A DNA stretch of 6,562 nucleotides. It comes from an uncultured Lachnospiraceae bacterium. Its GTDB lineage: Bacteria > Bacillota_A > Clostridia > Lachnospirales > Lachnospiraceae. The notes beneath the pieces were generated by a model. The model did no database searches. It saw only the letters and a list, made by a program, of their open reading frames with translations, and was not told the DNA's origin. The stretch lies in assembly GCA_947175285.1 (NCBI GenBank), contig CAMWMM010000287.1, positions 1 to 6,562 of the forward strand. The letters run 5' to 3'. The position numbers were made by a program, and so were the translations under genes. Of the stretch, positions 1-5,804 are shown one piece after another; position 1 is the first letter of the stretch, and each line of letters begins with the position of its first letter.

Positions 1-425
1 ATATTATATGGTCTAAAAAGCAACCGAAAGATTATGAGAAATATGTAGTAAATGAAAATAAAATACTACTTGTTATGGAAAGAACAGGAGAAATGCTGGT
101 ATGCTGTTTTGTCCTTATATTCTCGGATTTTAATATCAAACAGATTTCCCTGTGGTCTTTATGGCTTCTTCTTTCCTTTTTGGTGATGATTCTTTATGAA
201 TGTTACTGGATTCGATATTTTAAAAGTGAAAGGACGATGGCGGATTTTTACAGCAGTTTTTGTGCCTTCCCGCTTGCCGGGGCGACGCTTCCGGTGATTG
301 CTTTTTTTCTGCTTGCCATATATGGAAAAAACTTGCCACTTCTAATATCTACTGTTATATTAGGAATTGGACATATCGGAATACATTATAATCATGGCAG
401 AGAAATTAAGGGAGGAAAATTATGA
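1..425 (+). CDS. Small multi-pass membrane protein, 5' end cut by the window edge
   Basis: The frame is open from the first complete codon (position 3) to a TGA at 423-425, giving 140 visible residues and no in-frame stop before the edge. The ATG at 75 is therefore probably internal: the 24 residues before it (charged IIWSKKQPKDYEKY, then a hydrophobic stretch) look like real protein, and there is no ribosome site before position 75. Hydrophobic segments lie at about visible residues 31-43, 51-70, 90-107 and 112-128, separated by short charged loops such as RYFKSER. The tail is short and basic (HGREIKGGKL). No catalytic motif is visible. It resembles conserved hypothetical inner-membrane proteins of Clostridia, by memory only. 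Its stop overlaps the next start as ATGA, so the two are probably translationally coupled. Function unknown. Confidence 0.72.
   Translation, partial: IIWSKKQPKDYEKYVVNENKILLVMERTGEMLVCCFVLIFSDFNIKQISLWSLWLLLSFLVMILYECYWIRYFKSERTMADFYSSFCAFPLAGATLPVIAFFLLAIYGKNLPLLISTVILGIGHIGIHYNHGREIKGGKL
411..416 (+). promoter_or_regulatory. Ribosome binding site of the ketopantoate-reductase-family gene
   Basis: GGAGGA lies 5 bases before the ATG at 422, inside the last codons of the upstream membrane-protein gene. It fixes the start at 422, which overlaps the upstream stop as ATGA. Confidence 0.75.
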
Positions 426-1333
426 GCACAAGCAAAAAGAAAATTGAAACGATTGATATTGTCGGGCTTGGAGCGCTTGGCGTGATGTATGCGGATTTTT
501 TTACCAAGAAACTGGGAAAAGAACATGTGCGGGTGCTGGCGGACGCTGACAGAATAAAACGGTATAAGGAAGATGCCATTACTTTTAACGGACAGGTATG
601 TGATTTTAACTATCGGGACGCCGCGGAAGAGAGCCGTCCTGCAGAACTAATCTTATTTGCGGTAAAATACGGCGCGCTTGAGGCGGCGATGGAGGAAGTG
701 GCGCATCTGGTGGGAAAAGATACGATTTTACTATCGGTGTTAAACGGTATCCGCAGTGAGGACGATTTAGGAAGAAAATTCGGAGCGGAAAAGGTCGTAC
801 ATTGTATTGCCCAGAAAATGGACGCCATGAAAGAGAAAAATACGGCGACCTGCAAGAATAAGGGCGAACTGGCATTGGGTGTATTAAACGGCGGAAAAGA
901 AGAAAATCTGGCAGCGGTAAAAGCTTTTTTTGACGAAACAGGATTTACTTATACCTGTCCGGAGGATATGAGGCATACGATGTGGGCGAAACTCCTTTGC
1001 AACGTAGGTGTCAATCAGACTGTTTCCCTTTATGCCGGTACGTATCGAACTGTGCAGGAAGAGGGAGAGGCGCGCGAAATGATGAAAGCGGCAATGAAGG
1101 AAACGATTCTTGTGGCAAATGCGGAGGGCATAGACTTAACGGAAAAGGATTTAAACGATTGGGTCGTAACTATTGATACCCTGAATCCGGACGGGGAACC
1201 ATCCATGCGTCAGGACAGCAAAGCAGGACGGAAAACGGAAGTTGTTCTTTTTGCCGGAACTATCTGTGAACTTGGGAAAAAACATGGTATTGCAACACCG
1301 GTGAATGATGTCTTTTTAGAAAAAATAAAGTAG
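422..1333 (+). CDS. Ketopantoate reductase (ApbA/PanE) family NADP(H)-dependent oxidoreductase
   Basis: The 303 residues match the usual length of ketopantoate reductases, which reduce 2-dehydropantoate to pantoate with NADPH in the cytoplasm (pantothenate/CoA route). The N-terminal Rossmann fold shows the dinucleotide loop GLGALG at residues 15-20, followed by VLADADR at about 38-44 and the VLNGI turn at 106-110. The C-terminal helical domain has the expected catalytic Lys190 in WAKLLCN, with Asn194 and Asn198 at the +4 and +8 positions as in E. coli PanE, then Ser261 (PSMRQD) and Glu273 (GRKTE) with the family's 12-residue spacing. All key residues are present, so the enzyme looks intact. 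No panB, panC or panD is nearby, and many relatives act on other 2-oxo acids, so I give no gene symbol. It overlaps the upstream gene by 4 bases and precedes the threonine-aldolase-family gene by 29 bases. Confidence 0.93.
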   Translation: MSTSKKKIETIDIVGLGALGVMYADFFTKKLGKEHVRVLADADRIKRYKEDAITFNGQVCDFNYRDAAEESRPAELILFAVKYGALEAAMEEVAHLVGKDTILLSVLNGIRSEDDLGRKFGAEKVVHCIAQKMDAMKEKNTATCKNKGELALGVLNGGKEENLAAVKAFFDETGFTYTCPEDMRHTMWAKLLCNVGVNQTVSLYAGTYRTVQEEGEAREMMKAAMKETILVANAEGIDLTEKDLNDWVVTIDTLNPDGEPSMRQDSKAGRKTEVVLFAGTICELGKKHGIATPVNDVFLEKIK

Positions 1334-1341
1334 ACGGCTTT

Positions 1342-1351
1342 GGAGAAGGAG
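1342..1351 (+). promoter_or_regulatory. Ribosome binding site of the threonine-aldolase-family gene
   Basis: GGAGAAGGAG holds two GGAG cores. The nearer one ends 11 bases before the ATG at 1363, which is slightly long. An out-of-frame ATG at 1356 lies only 4 bases downstream and opens an 8-codon reading frame ending at 1382. The start at 1363 is chosen because the family's N-terminal motif CDYHEGAH begins only five residues after it. Confidence 0.6.
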
Positions 1352-1362
1352 AATAATGCCTT

Positions 1363-2403
1363 ATGATATATTTTTGCTGTGATTACCATGAGGGTGCACA
1401 TGAAAAAATAATGGAGCGGCTCATGGAGACAAATAAAGTGCAGACAGCAGGATACGGATGCGATAAGTATTGTGAAAAAGCAAAAGAACTTATTTTGGAA
1501 AAGTGCCGGACAAAGACGGCGGCAGTTCATTTTCTGGTGGGAGGTACACAGACGAATGCAACAGTGATTGCGGCAGCGCTCCGGACGCATCAGGGAGTCA
1601 TTGCGGCGCAGACGGCACATATCAACGTCCATGAGACAGGGGCGATTGAATCCGGCGGGCATAAAGTCCTTGCCATACCATCGGAAAATGGGAAGCTGAC
1701 GGCAAAACAAGTCGAAGAATACTATCTTGCGCATGTGACAGACGGCAACAGGGAACATACGGTACAGCCTAAGATGGTCTATCTTTCACAGCCTACCGAA
1801 TTAGGTACTTTGTACAGTCTGGCGGAGTTAGAGGCTATTTCCGATGTGTGCCGGAAAAATCATTTGTTTTTATACGCGGACGGGGCAAGGCTCGGCTACG
1901 GTCTTGCAGCTTCCGATAATGATGTGACGCTTGCGGATATGGCAAGATTATGCGATGTGTTCTATATCGGCGGGACAAAAGTGGGGGCGTTGTTCGGGGA
2001 AGCAGTTGTGATTCCGAATGCAGCTTTACAGGAGGATTTCCGCTATGTTATCAAGCAGCAGGGCGCCATGCTGGCAAAGGGAAGACTGTTAGGAATTCAG
2101 TTTATGACGCTTTTTGAGGAAGATTTATACACGGAAATATCGGAGTATGCGGATGGGCTTGCGGAGCAGATAAGAAGTGTGTTTTGTGAACACGGGATTC
2201 CTTTTTTGGTAGAGAATCATACCAATCAAATCTTTCCTGTTTTGCCGGACAGCGTATTAGATGAATTGCGAAAAAAATACGGATACGATTATTGGCAGCG
2301 TATAGACGAAACACACAGCGCAGTGCGCTTCTGTACAAGCTGGGCAACCGAAAAAGAAGCCGTGGCGTGTCTGTGTGCGGATTTACGGGAGTTGTTGGGA
2401 TGA
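1363..2403 (+). CDS. Threonine aldolase family PLP-dependent enzyme (beta-eliminating lyase fold)
   Basis: The 346 residues match low-specificity L-threonine aldolases, cytoplasmic fold-type I PLP enzymes that split threonine or other beta-hydroxy amino acids into glycine and an aldehyde. Visible family features in order: CDYHEGAH at 6-13; QTAGYGCDKYC at 27-37; GGTQTN at 60-65 for the PLP phosphate; AH at 85-86, the likely ring-stacking His; YADGARLGYG at 171-180 with Asp173 contacting the PLP nitrogen; YIGGTKVGALFGEA at 201-214 with Lys206 as the Schiff-base lysine; and VRFCTSWATEKE at 321-332 with Arg322 as the likely carboxylate anchor. The enzyme looks complete. It sits 29 bases after the ketopantoate-reductase-family gene and 34 before the acetyltransferase gene. 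The substrate could be a beta-hydroxy amino acid other than threonine; the family alone does not settle this. Confidence 0.92.
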   Translation: MIYFCCDYHEGAHEKIMERLMETNKVQTAGYGCDKYCEKAKELILEKCRTKTAAVHFLVGGTQTNATVIAAALRTHQGVIAAQTAHINVHETGAIESGGHKVLAIPSENGKLTAKQVEEYYLAHVTDGNREHTVQPKMVYLSQPTELGTLYSLAELEAISDVCRKNHLFLYADGARLGYGLAASDNDVTLADMARLCDVFYIGGTKVGALFGEAVVIPNAALQEDFRYVIKQQGAMLAKGRLLGIQFMTLFEEDLYTEISEYADGLAEQIRSVFCEHGIPFLVENHTNQIFPVLPDSVLDELRKKYGYDYWQRIDETHSAVRFCTSWATEKEAVACLCADLRELLG

Positions 2404-2437
2404 AGATGCAAAGACTGATTTGTAAAAGGACGACAGG

Positions 2438-2899
2438 ATGGAAATTAAACAAATAGTTGATAATGCGGAAAAGCAGAAGATTACCCGATATGTACTGGAA
2501 GCTTTGCCGGATTGGTTTGGAATTCCGGAAGCAAGAGAAGAGTATATCAAAGATAGCGTAGAAAAAATTTATTTTAGTGCTTATAACGAAGATAAGCCTG
2601 TTGGGTTTTTATATCTTAAAGAAACCGGTAAAGATACGGTAGAACTTGCGGTAATGGGGATTTTGAAAGAAAATCATAGAAATGGAATCGGTAAAGAACT
2701 GTTTTCTCATGCTCAAAAAGCGGCATATGAAAAGGGTTATTCTTTTATTCAGGTAAAAACGGTTCAAATGGGAAAGTATGAAGAGTATGATAAAACAAAT
2801 CTGTTCTATCTTGCTCTTGGATTTAAAGAATTTGAACTCTTTCCAACCCTTTGGGATGAGCGAAATCCATGCCAGATATATGTTATGGCATTAAGATGA
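2438..2899 (+). CDS. GNAT family N-acetyltransferase
   Basis: The 153-residue length and fold pattern fit a single-domain GNAT enzyme, which moves an acetyl group from acetyl-CoA to an amine. The acetyl-CoA signature (R/Q-x-x-G-x-G/A) is HRNGIGKELF at 80-89, preceded by the beta-4 strand VELAVMGIL (68-76) and the strand PVGFLYLKE (54-62). The C-terminal part has the usual N-x-x-Y-x-x-x-G-F pattern (NLFYLALGF, 121-129), then FPTLWDERNPCQIYVMAL. The LPDWFGIPEA start and the TLWDERNPCQIY end mark a common Firmicutes subgroup of unknown substrate. AAAGGA ends 7 bases before the ATG. The gene is more AT-rich than its neighbours: by hand, about 34% GC over 2521-2880, against 50-60% in sampled lines of the flanking genes. 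It may have joined the operon later. The substrate is unknown; a self-made or imported amine is an inference from the neighbouring exporter. Confidence 0.9.
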   Translation: MEIKQIVDNAEKQKITRYVLEALPDWFGIPEAREEYIKDSVEKIYFSAYNEDKPVGFLYLKETGKDTVELAVMGILKENHRNGIGKELFSHAQKAAYEKGYSFIQVKTVQMGKYEEYDKTNLFYLALGFKEFELFPTLWDERNPCQIYVMALR

Positions 2900-2905
2900 G
2901 GCTTG

Positions 2906-2910
2906 GGGAG
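2906..2910 (+). promoter_or_regulatory. Ribosome binding site deciding the start of the MFS gene
   Basis: GGGAG lies 7 bases before the ATG at 2918. An in-frame TTG at 2903 falls right at the 5' edge of this site and has no ribosome site of its own, so it is not the start. Confidence 0.7.
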
Positions 2911-2917
2911 TGGAATC

Positions 2918-4144
2918 ATGAAAAAGAAACTCTGGACAAAAGATTTTTCCTGTATTACAGCGGCAACCGTTTTATCCGCGATAGGCGGCGAGGCAATGAA
3001 TCTGCCCATCAGTCTGCTTGTATTTGATGAAACACGCTCAACATTCCTTTCGGCGCTTGTTATGGTCTGCGGAATGCTGCCGGATGTCCTGTTTCCGGTA
3101 CTTGTCGCACCGCTTATTGATAAAGGCGGAAAAAAGAGGTGGATTGTAGGATTGGACGCGCTGCTTGCCATTCTTTATGCAGTGATGGGAGTATGGATTG
3201 GAGCCCACGAATTTGTGTTCGGACTGTATCTTGTATTCACGCTTGCAGTAGGAACGATATCGGTTTTTTACAGGCTTGCCTATTCGTCGTGGTATCCCGA
3301 TTTAATCCCATGCGGTCTGGAACAGAAAGGGTATGCAGTCAGCTCGATGCTCTATCCGATTGTCACTATTGCTATGTCTCCGGTGGCGGCATTTCTATAT
3401 GAAAAAATGGCAATGCAGAATATTTTCTTCATTGTAACCGGTATAACAGTGGTTTCTGTTTTCGTGGAAAGTAATATCAGGGAGAAGCGGAAAACCGGAA
3501 AGGAAAATTATACGTTGCGTCGGTATGGTAACGATATACGGGAGGGATTTGTCTATCTGAAAAAGGAAAAAGGAATCCGGAATATTTATATGAATATGGG
3601 CGTCATGCAGGGAACGTCAGAGGGAATGGGACTGATTACGCAGGCATATTACCAGACGCAGCCGCTTCTTACGGTAACGATGCTTGGTTTTTTAATTAGT
3701 TCCGAGATGATAGGAAGAGTATTTGGGGGACTTTTACAATATAAAAAAGAGATTCCGGTAAAAAAACGATATCCCTTTACCAAATTTGTCTATCTTTTTT
3801 ACAGTGCGGTGGATATGATAATTCTTTTTCTTCCATATCCGGCGATGCTGATAAGCCGCTTTGTCTGTGGAGGACTTGGCATATCGAGCGCGACGATTCG
3901 GGAAACTGCCGTACAATCTTATTTACCGGAGCAGATGCGGGCAAGGGTAAATGCATTTTTTGACGTATTGTTCGCCATAGGGGGCGTACTGTTTCAATTT
4001 CTGGCAGGAGCGCTTGGGCAGTTTGTGCCATACCGCGTGGCTGCCGTTTTTATCGGGATGATATCAATTATAAGCATACTTGTTTTCATTATTTTCCCAG
4101 ATAAAGTAAACCGCCCAGTGTACGAGGCGGTTCGGAGTGAATAA
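2918..4144 (+). CDS. Major facilitator superfamily (MFS) exporter
   Basis: The 408-residue protein is strongly hydrophobic with about 11-12 membrane spans, the size of a 12-span MFS drug or metabolite exporter. N-terminal spans lie roughly at 12-35, 43-67, 75-95, 98-118, 142-160 and 168-184. A charged cytoplasmic loop (EKRKTGKENY to KKEKG, about 189-219) divides the halves. C-terminal spans lie at about 227-245, 252-273, 288-306, 308-328, 345-367 and 373-393. The loop APLIDKGGKKR at 64-74 fits MFS motif A (G-x-x-x-D-R/K-x-G-R/K-R/K), and LPEQMRARVNAFFD at 336-349 is typical of the second-half loop in the enterobactin-exporter/MFS_3-like group. Transport is most likely proton-driven efflux; the substrate cannot be read from sequence. 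It is the last gene of the operon, 18 bases after the acetyltransferase, and ends in tandem stops TAA TAG. Confidence 0.9.
   Translation: MKKKLWTKDFSCITAATVLSAIGGEAMNLPISLLVFDETRSTFLSALVMVCGMLPDVLFPVLVAPLIDKGGKKRWIVGLDALLAILYAVMGVWIGAHEFVFGLYLVFTLAVGTISVFYRLAYSSWYPDLIPCGLEQKGYAVSSMLYPIVTIAMSPVAAFLYEKMAMQNIFFIVTGITVVSVFVESNIREKRKTGKENYTLRRYGNDIREGFVYLKKEKGIRNIYMNMGVMQGTSEGMGLITQAYYQTQPLLTVTMLGFLISSEMIGRVFGGLLQYKKEIPVKKRYPFTKFVYLFYSAVDMIILFLPYPAMLISRFVCGGLGISSATIRETAVQSYLPEQMRARVNAFFDVLFAIGGVLFQFLAGALGQFVPYRVAAVFIGMISIISILVFIIFPDKVNRPVYEAVRSE
4109..4132 (-). terminator. GC-rich hairpin, possible terminator of the HD-domain gene
   Basis: AACCGCC (4109-4115) and GGCGGTT (4126-4132) form a perfect 7-bp stem around a 10-base loop. 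The hairpin lies inside the MFS coding end. Read on the minus strand it begins 17 bases after the HD gene stop and is followed by TACTTTATCT, a modest U-rich tract. Read on the plus strand it is followed by CGGAGTGAATAA, which is not a terminator tail. A minus-strand role is therefore favoured. It could also be chance codon choice. Confidence 0.4.
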
Positions 4145-4149
4145 TAGCG

Positions 4150-4644
4150 TCAGTTTTTTAAAAACATTTCATTACAAATCTGCGTTCCGGTTTCTGTACA
4201 GAAAACATTTTTCAGCATTGCATCTATTGCACTCTGCGGCGAATTATCTTCATAGAGATTGACCAGAGCGTCCGCTTCCAAGAGGATGCGGTAGTCGATG
4301 CCGTCTACATTTTCATAGGTGTGATGGTGGGCTACCAGATAGCAGACCCGGTCGATGATGTCAGGTGCAATGGCAAGTGATGAGAGCATCTCTCTTGCGG
4401 GAGCAGGTCCTTCTTTCTCCTGTAGTTTTCCTTCGCAGCTTCCATATTTTTCTTCTGCGGGAAGAATCCCGATATCATGCACAATCGCGGCGATTTCCAG
4501 TGTATATAGAGTTTTCTCATCCAGTTTTTCACCGATGCCGATGTTTTTCGCAAAGCTGTGAACCTTGATAAAGTGCTGAATCCGTCTTGGACAGCCTTTT
4601 TCATATGTAATCATGCGTCTTGTTAATTGATAAATCGTATCCAT
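4150..4644 (-). CDS. HD-domain metal-dependent phosphohydrolase-like protein
   Basis: The 164-residue protein carries a complete HD signature: His29 (KVHSFAK), His56-Asp57 in IVHDIGIL, a His triplet at 106-108 (VAHHHTY) and Asp125 (LLEADALVNL). These residues bind one or two metal ions in cytoplasmic HD enzymes that cleave phosphoester bonds, often in nucleotides. Size and layout match stand-alone HD proteins of Clostridia usually labelled only 'HD domain-containing'. HDIG here is an ordinary HD motif; the protein lacks the HHExxxGxGYP part of HD-GYP cyclic-di-GMP phosphodiesterases. The ATG at 4642-4644 is preceded only by weak ribosome sites (CAGG with a 10-base gap, GAAAGG with 14). It is read from its own promoter in the divergent spacer and ends 5 bases from the convergent MFS stop. 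The substrate is unknown. Confidence 0.88.
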   Translation of the reverse strand: MDTIYQLTRRMITYEKGCPRRIQHFIKVHSFAKNIGIGEKLDEKTLYTLEIAAIVHDIGILPAEEKYGSCEGKLQEKEGPAPAREMLSSLAIAPDIIDRVCYLVAHHHTYENVDGIDYRILLEADALVNLYEDNSPQSAIDAMLKNVFCTETGTQICNEMFLKN

Positions 4645-4664
4645 TGGTGCTGCGCCTGCCTTTC

Positions 4665-4693
4665 TTTATATTTTTTCAATCATATGATATTAT
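4665..4693 (+). promoter_or_regulatory. Possible promoter of the 324-residue membrane-protein gene
   Basis: TTTATA (4665-4670) and TATTAT (4688-4693), 17 bases apart, match 4 of 6 and 5 of 6 consensus bases. The start would be near 4700, about 44 bases before the ATG. In such AT-rich DNA other pairs fit nearly as well, such as TAGAAT at 4693-4698, so only the presence of some promoter here is well supported. It overlaps the HD-gene promoter on the opposite strand. Confidence 0.38.
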
Positions 4694-4707
4694 AGAATAT
4701 AAGTCAA
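4679..4707 (-). promoter_or_regulatory. Promoter of the HD-domain gene
   Basis: On the minus strand TTGACT (4707-4702) and TATGAT (4684-4679) are separated by exactly 17 bases, each 5 of 6 to the housekeeping sigma consensus. The start point would be near 4672, leaving a leader of about 28 bases before the ATG. The -10 box is part of the 10-base palindrome ATCATATGAT (4679-4688). Confidence 0.7.
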
Positions 4708-4743
4708 TTGTTTGTTGCTAAATTACAATAGGAGAAAAGATAC

Positions 4744-5718
4744 ATGTGTGATGTCAGGGAACAAAAAAGTAAACCGAAGAGAAACGGATATCGTAAAATA
4801 TATAGAAAGCAATTGGTCAAGGCAATCATATTTTTTGTTGCCGTGATTGCAGCGGACGGAATTATTTCATATTTTCATAATCATAAGCAGGAGAAGGTAG
4901 AGGTGTATGCAGAGGATTATCCCCAGATTTATGCGGAAGAACTTCGGATTATTTTCGGGGAGGATTGTGAGATTGGGGAAAAGAACACTGTTTTCAAAGA
5001 AGGGGTTGACTGCAGTTGTGGGTATACTGCGCCCACTTTACAATATGACACATGGGAAGTCACTTACCATGATTGGAGGGGAGAGACATTTACACAGACG
5101 ATAGACAATAGAAAAAGTTTGGAATCCTTGCAATATTCATGGTTGCCAAAACATTTGAAGCAATATTATGAGCAAAAATATCTGAATGATTATTTTGACG
5201 AAGGAACTTTTGATGAATTGATACGAAGCACTTATTGTTCGGTTTCTATCGGTGTTGGGGCAAGTGGTTTTACGATGGATGAAAAAGAAGAGTATGACAG
5301 AGTTAAGGCAGGTAATCAAGAATATAAGGAACAGTTGTTAGCCGCTTATAGGGATAGAGATACGATGCTTCGTCTTTCGGAATTAAATTATGAAGAGATT
5401 TATGAGCATTATCCGATGAAAGTTACCTTCGATTTAGTCATCGATGATTTGGAGTTGTCCGAAGAGGAAAAAGCAATTCGTGAAAAGGCAGTGCAGGACA
5501 GAGTCCTTGAAATAATACAGGCAATGCAAAGTGAGACAGGTGATACCTGCAATCTGGAGGTATTAGTTATTTCAGCGAATGTTGATGAAGACTTATATGA
5601 CGGCGCGCACAGTTGGCGATATTGTATTTTACAAGGAAAACAATTTGAACCGGAGGGAGACCAAACTAGAAATTATGACTTTGCACATGCATACGCATAT
5701 GAGGGTATTTATTGGTAA
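4744..5718 (+). CDS. Uncharacterised membrane-anchored exported protein
   Basis: I do not recognise this 324-residue protein. It begins with a basic cytoplasmic stretch of about 24 residues (KSKPKRNGYRKIYRKQ), then one hydrophobic helix at about 25-44 (LVKAIIFFVAVIAADGIISY), so it should be an N-in signal anchor with residues 45-324 outside the membrane. There is no lipobox or LPxTG motif. The outer part is acidic and rich in Tyr and Glu, with alternating strand-like segments (TWEVTYHDWRGETFTQTI, 103-120; MKVTFDLVIDDLEL, 225-238; NLEVLVISANV, 270-280) and a charged helical stretch (about 179-222). Six cysteines (75, 90, 92, 165, 269, 294) could form disulfides. Residues 225-324 may be a separate alpha/beta unit. 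GGAG ends 9 bases before the ATG. It has its own upstream spacer and downstream terminator, so it is probably transcribed alone. Its base composition is lower in GC than that of the operon. Confidence 0.82.
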   Translation: MCDVREQKSKPKRNGYRKIYRKQLVKAIIFFVAVIAADGIISYFHNHKQEKVEVYAEDYPQIYAEELRIIFGEDCEIGEKNTVFKEGVDCSCGYTAPTLQYDTWEVTYHDWRGETFTQTIDNRKSLESLQYSWLPKHLKQYYEQKYLNDYFDEGTFDELIRSTYCSVSIGVGASGFTMDEKEEYDRVKAGNQEYKEQLLAAYRDRDTMLRLSELNYEEIYEHYPMKVTFDLVIDDLELSEEEKAIREKAVQDRVLEIIQAMQSETGDTCNLEVLVISANVDEDLYDGAHSWRYCILQGKQFEPEGDQTRNYDFAHAYAYEGIYW

Positions 5719-5730
5719 AAAAATAAATTA

Positions 5731-5771
5731 GTGGTATCGCTGATTGGGCTGGTCGAAAGACCCTGGTCCAC
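5731..5771. other. Structured spacer with a GAAA-capped hairpin inside an outer stem
   Basis: GGTC-GAAA-GACC at 5751-5762 is a perfect 4-bp stem closed by a GNRA tetraloop. Around it GTGG (5731-5734) can pair with CCAC (5768-5771), giving a larger irregular stem-loop. Read on the minus strand, the outer stem is followed by TAATTTATTTTTTT (rc of 5717-5730 region), so it could end transcripts arriving from the AraC-type gene. I do not recognise the fold as a named RNA family. Confidence 0.4.
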
Positions 5772-5777
5772 CGAACG

Positions 5778-5804
5778 GCGGGGGATTTCCCCGCTATTTT
5801 TTTT
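5778..5804 (+). terminator. Strong rho-independent terminator
   Basis: GCGGGG (5778-5783) and CCCCGC (5789-5794) form a 6-bp all-GC stem with loop GATTT, followed by TA and eight T (5797-5804). It lies about 60 bases after the stop of the 324-residue protein gene and ends its transcript. The T tract lies within the last codons (the Lys-Lys tail) of the convergent AraC-type gene. Confidence 0.88.

Noticed and set aside
1210..1758. Minus-strand open frame of 182 codons
   Set aside because: It lies antisense across the end of the reductase gene and the start of the aldolase-family gene, both with clear family motifs. Its translation is rich in Cys, Arg and Phe with no motif or ribosome site.
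2102..2452. Minus-strand open frame of 116 codons
   Set aside because: It is antisense to the 3' end of the threonine-aldolase-family gene, with low-complexity Pro/His-rich translation and no family features.
2903..2917. TTG at 2903 as the MFS start
   Set aside because: It sits at the edge of the GGGAG ribosome site that serves the ATG at 2918, and it would add only MGSGI with no ribosome site of its own.
2806..3171. Minus-strand open frame of 121 codons across the acetyltransferase/MFS junction
   Set aside because: Both overlapping plus-strand genes have strong family evidence and their own ribosome sites; this frame has neither.
4190..4206. Palindrome TTTCTGTACAGAAA followed by ACATTTTT, as a plus-strand terminator for the operon
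   Set aside because: The stem is AT-rich and only about 5 bp once a loop is allowed, and it lies inside the HD coding region. It is too weak to call.
5738..5762. Hammerhead-like core (CTGATTG then a stem with GAAA)
   Set aside because: The hammerhead core needs CUGANGA, and its GAAA must be unpaired next to stem III. Here the GAAA is simply the loop of a 4-bp hairpin and the CUGAUUG does not match.
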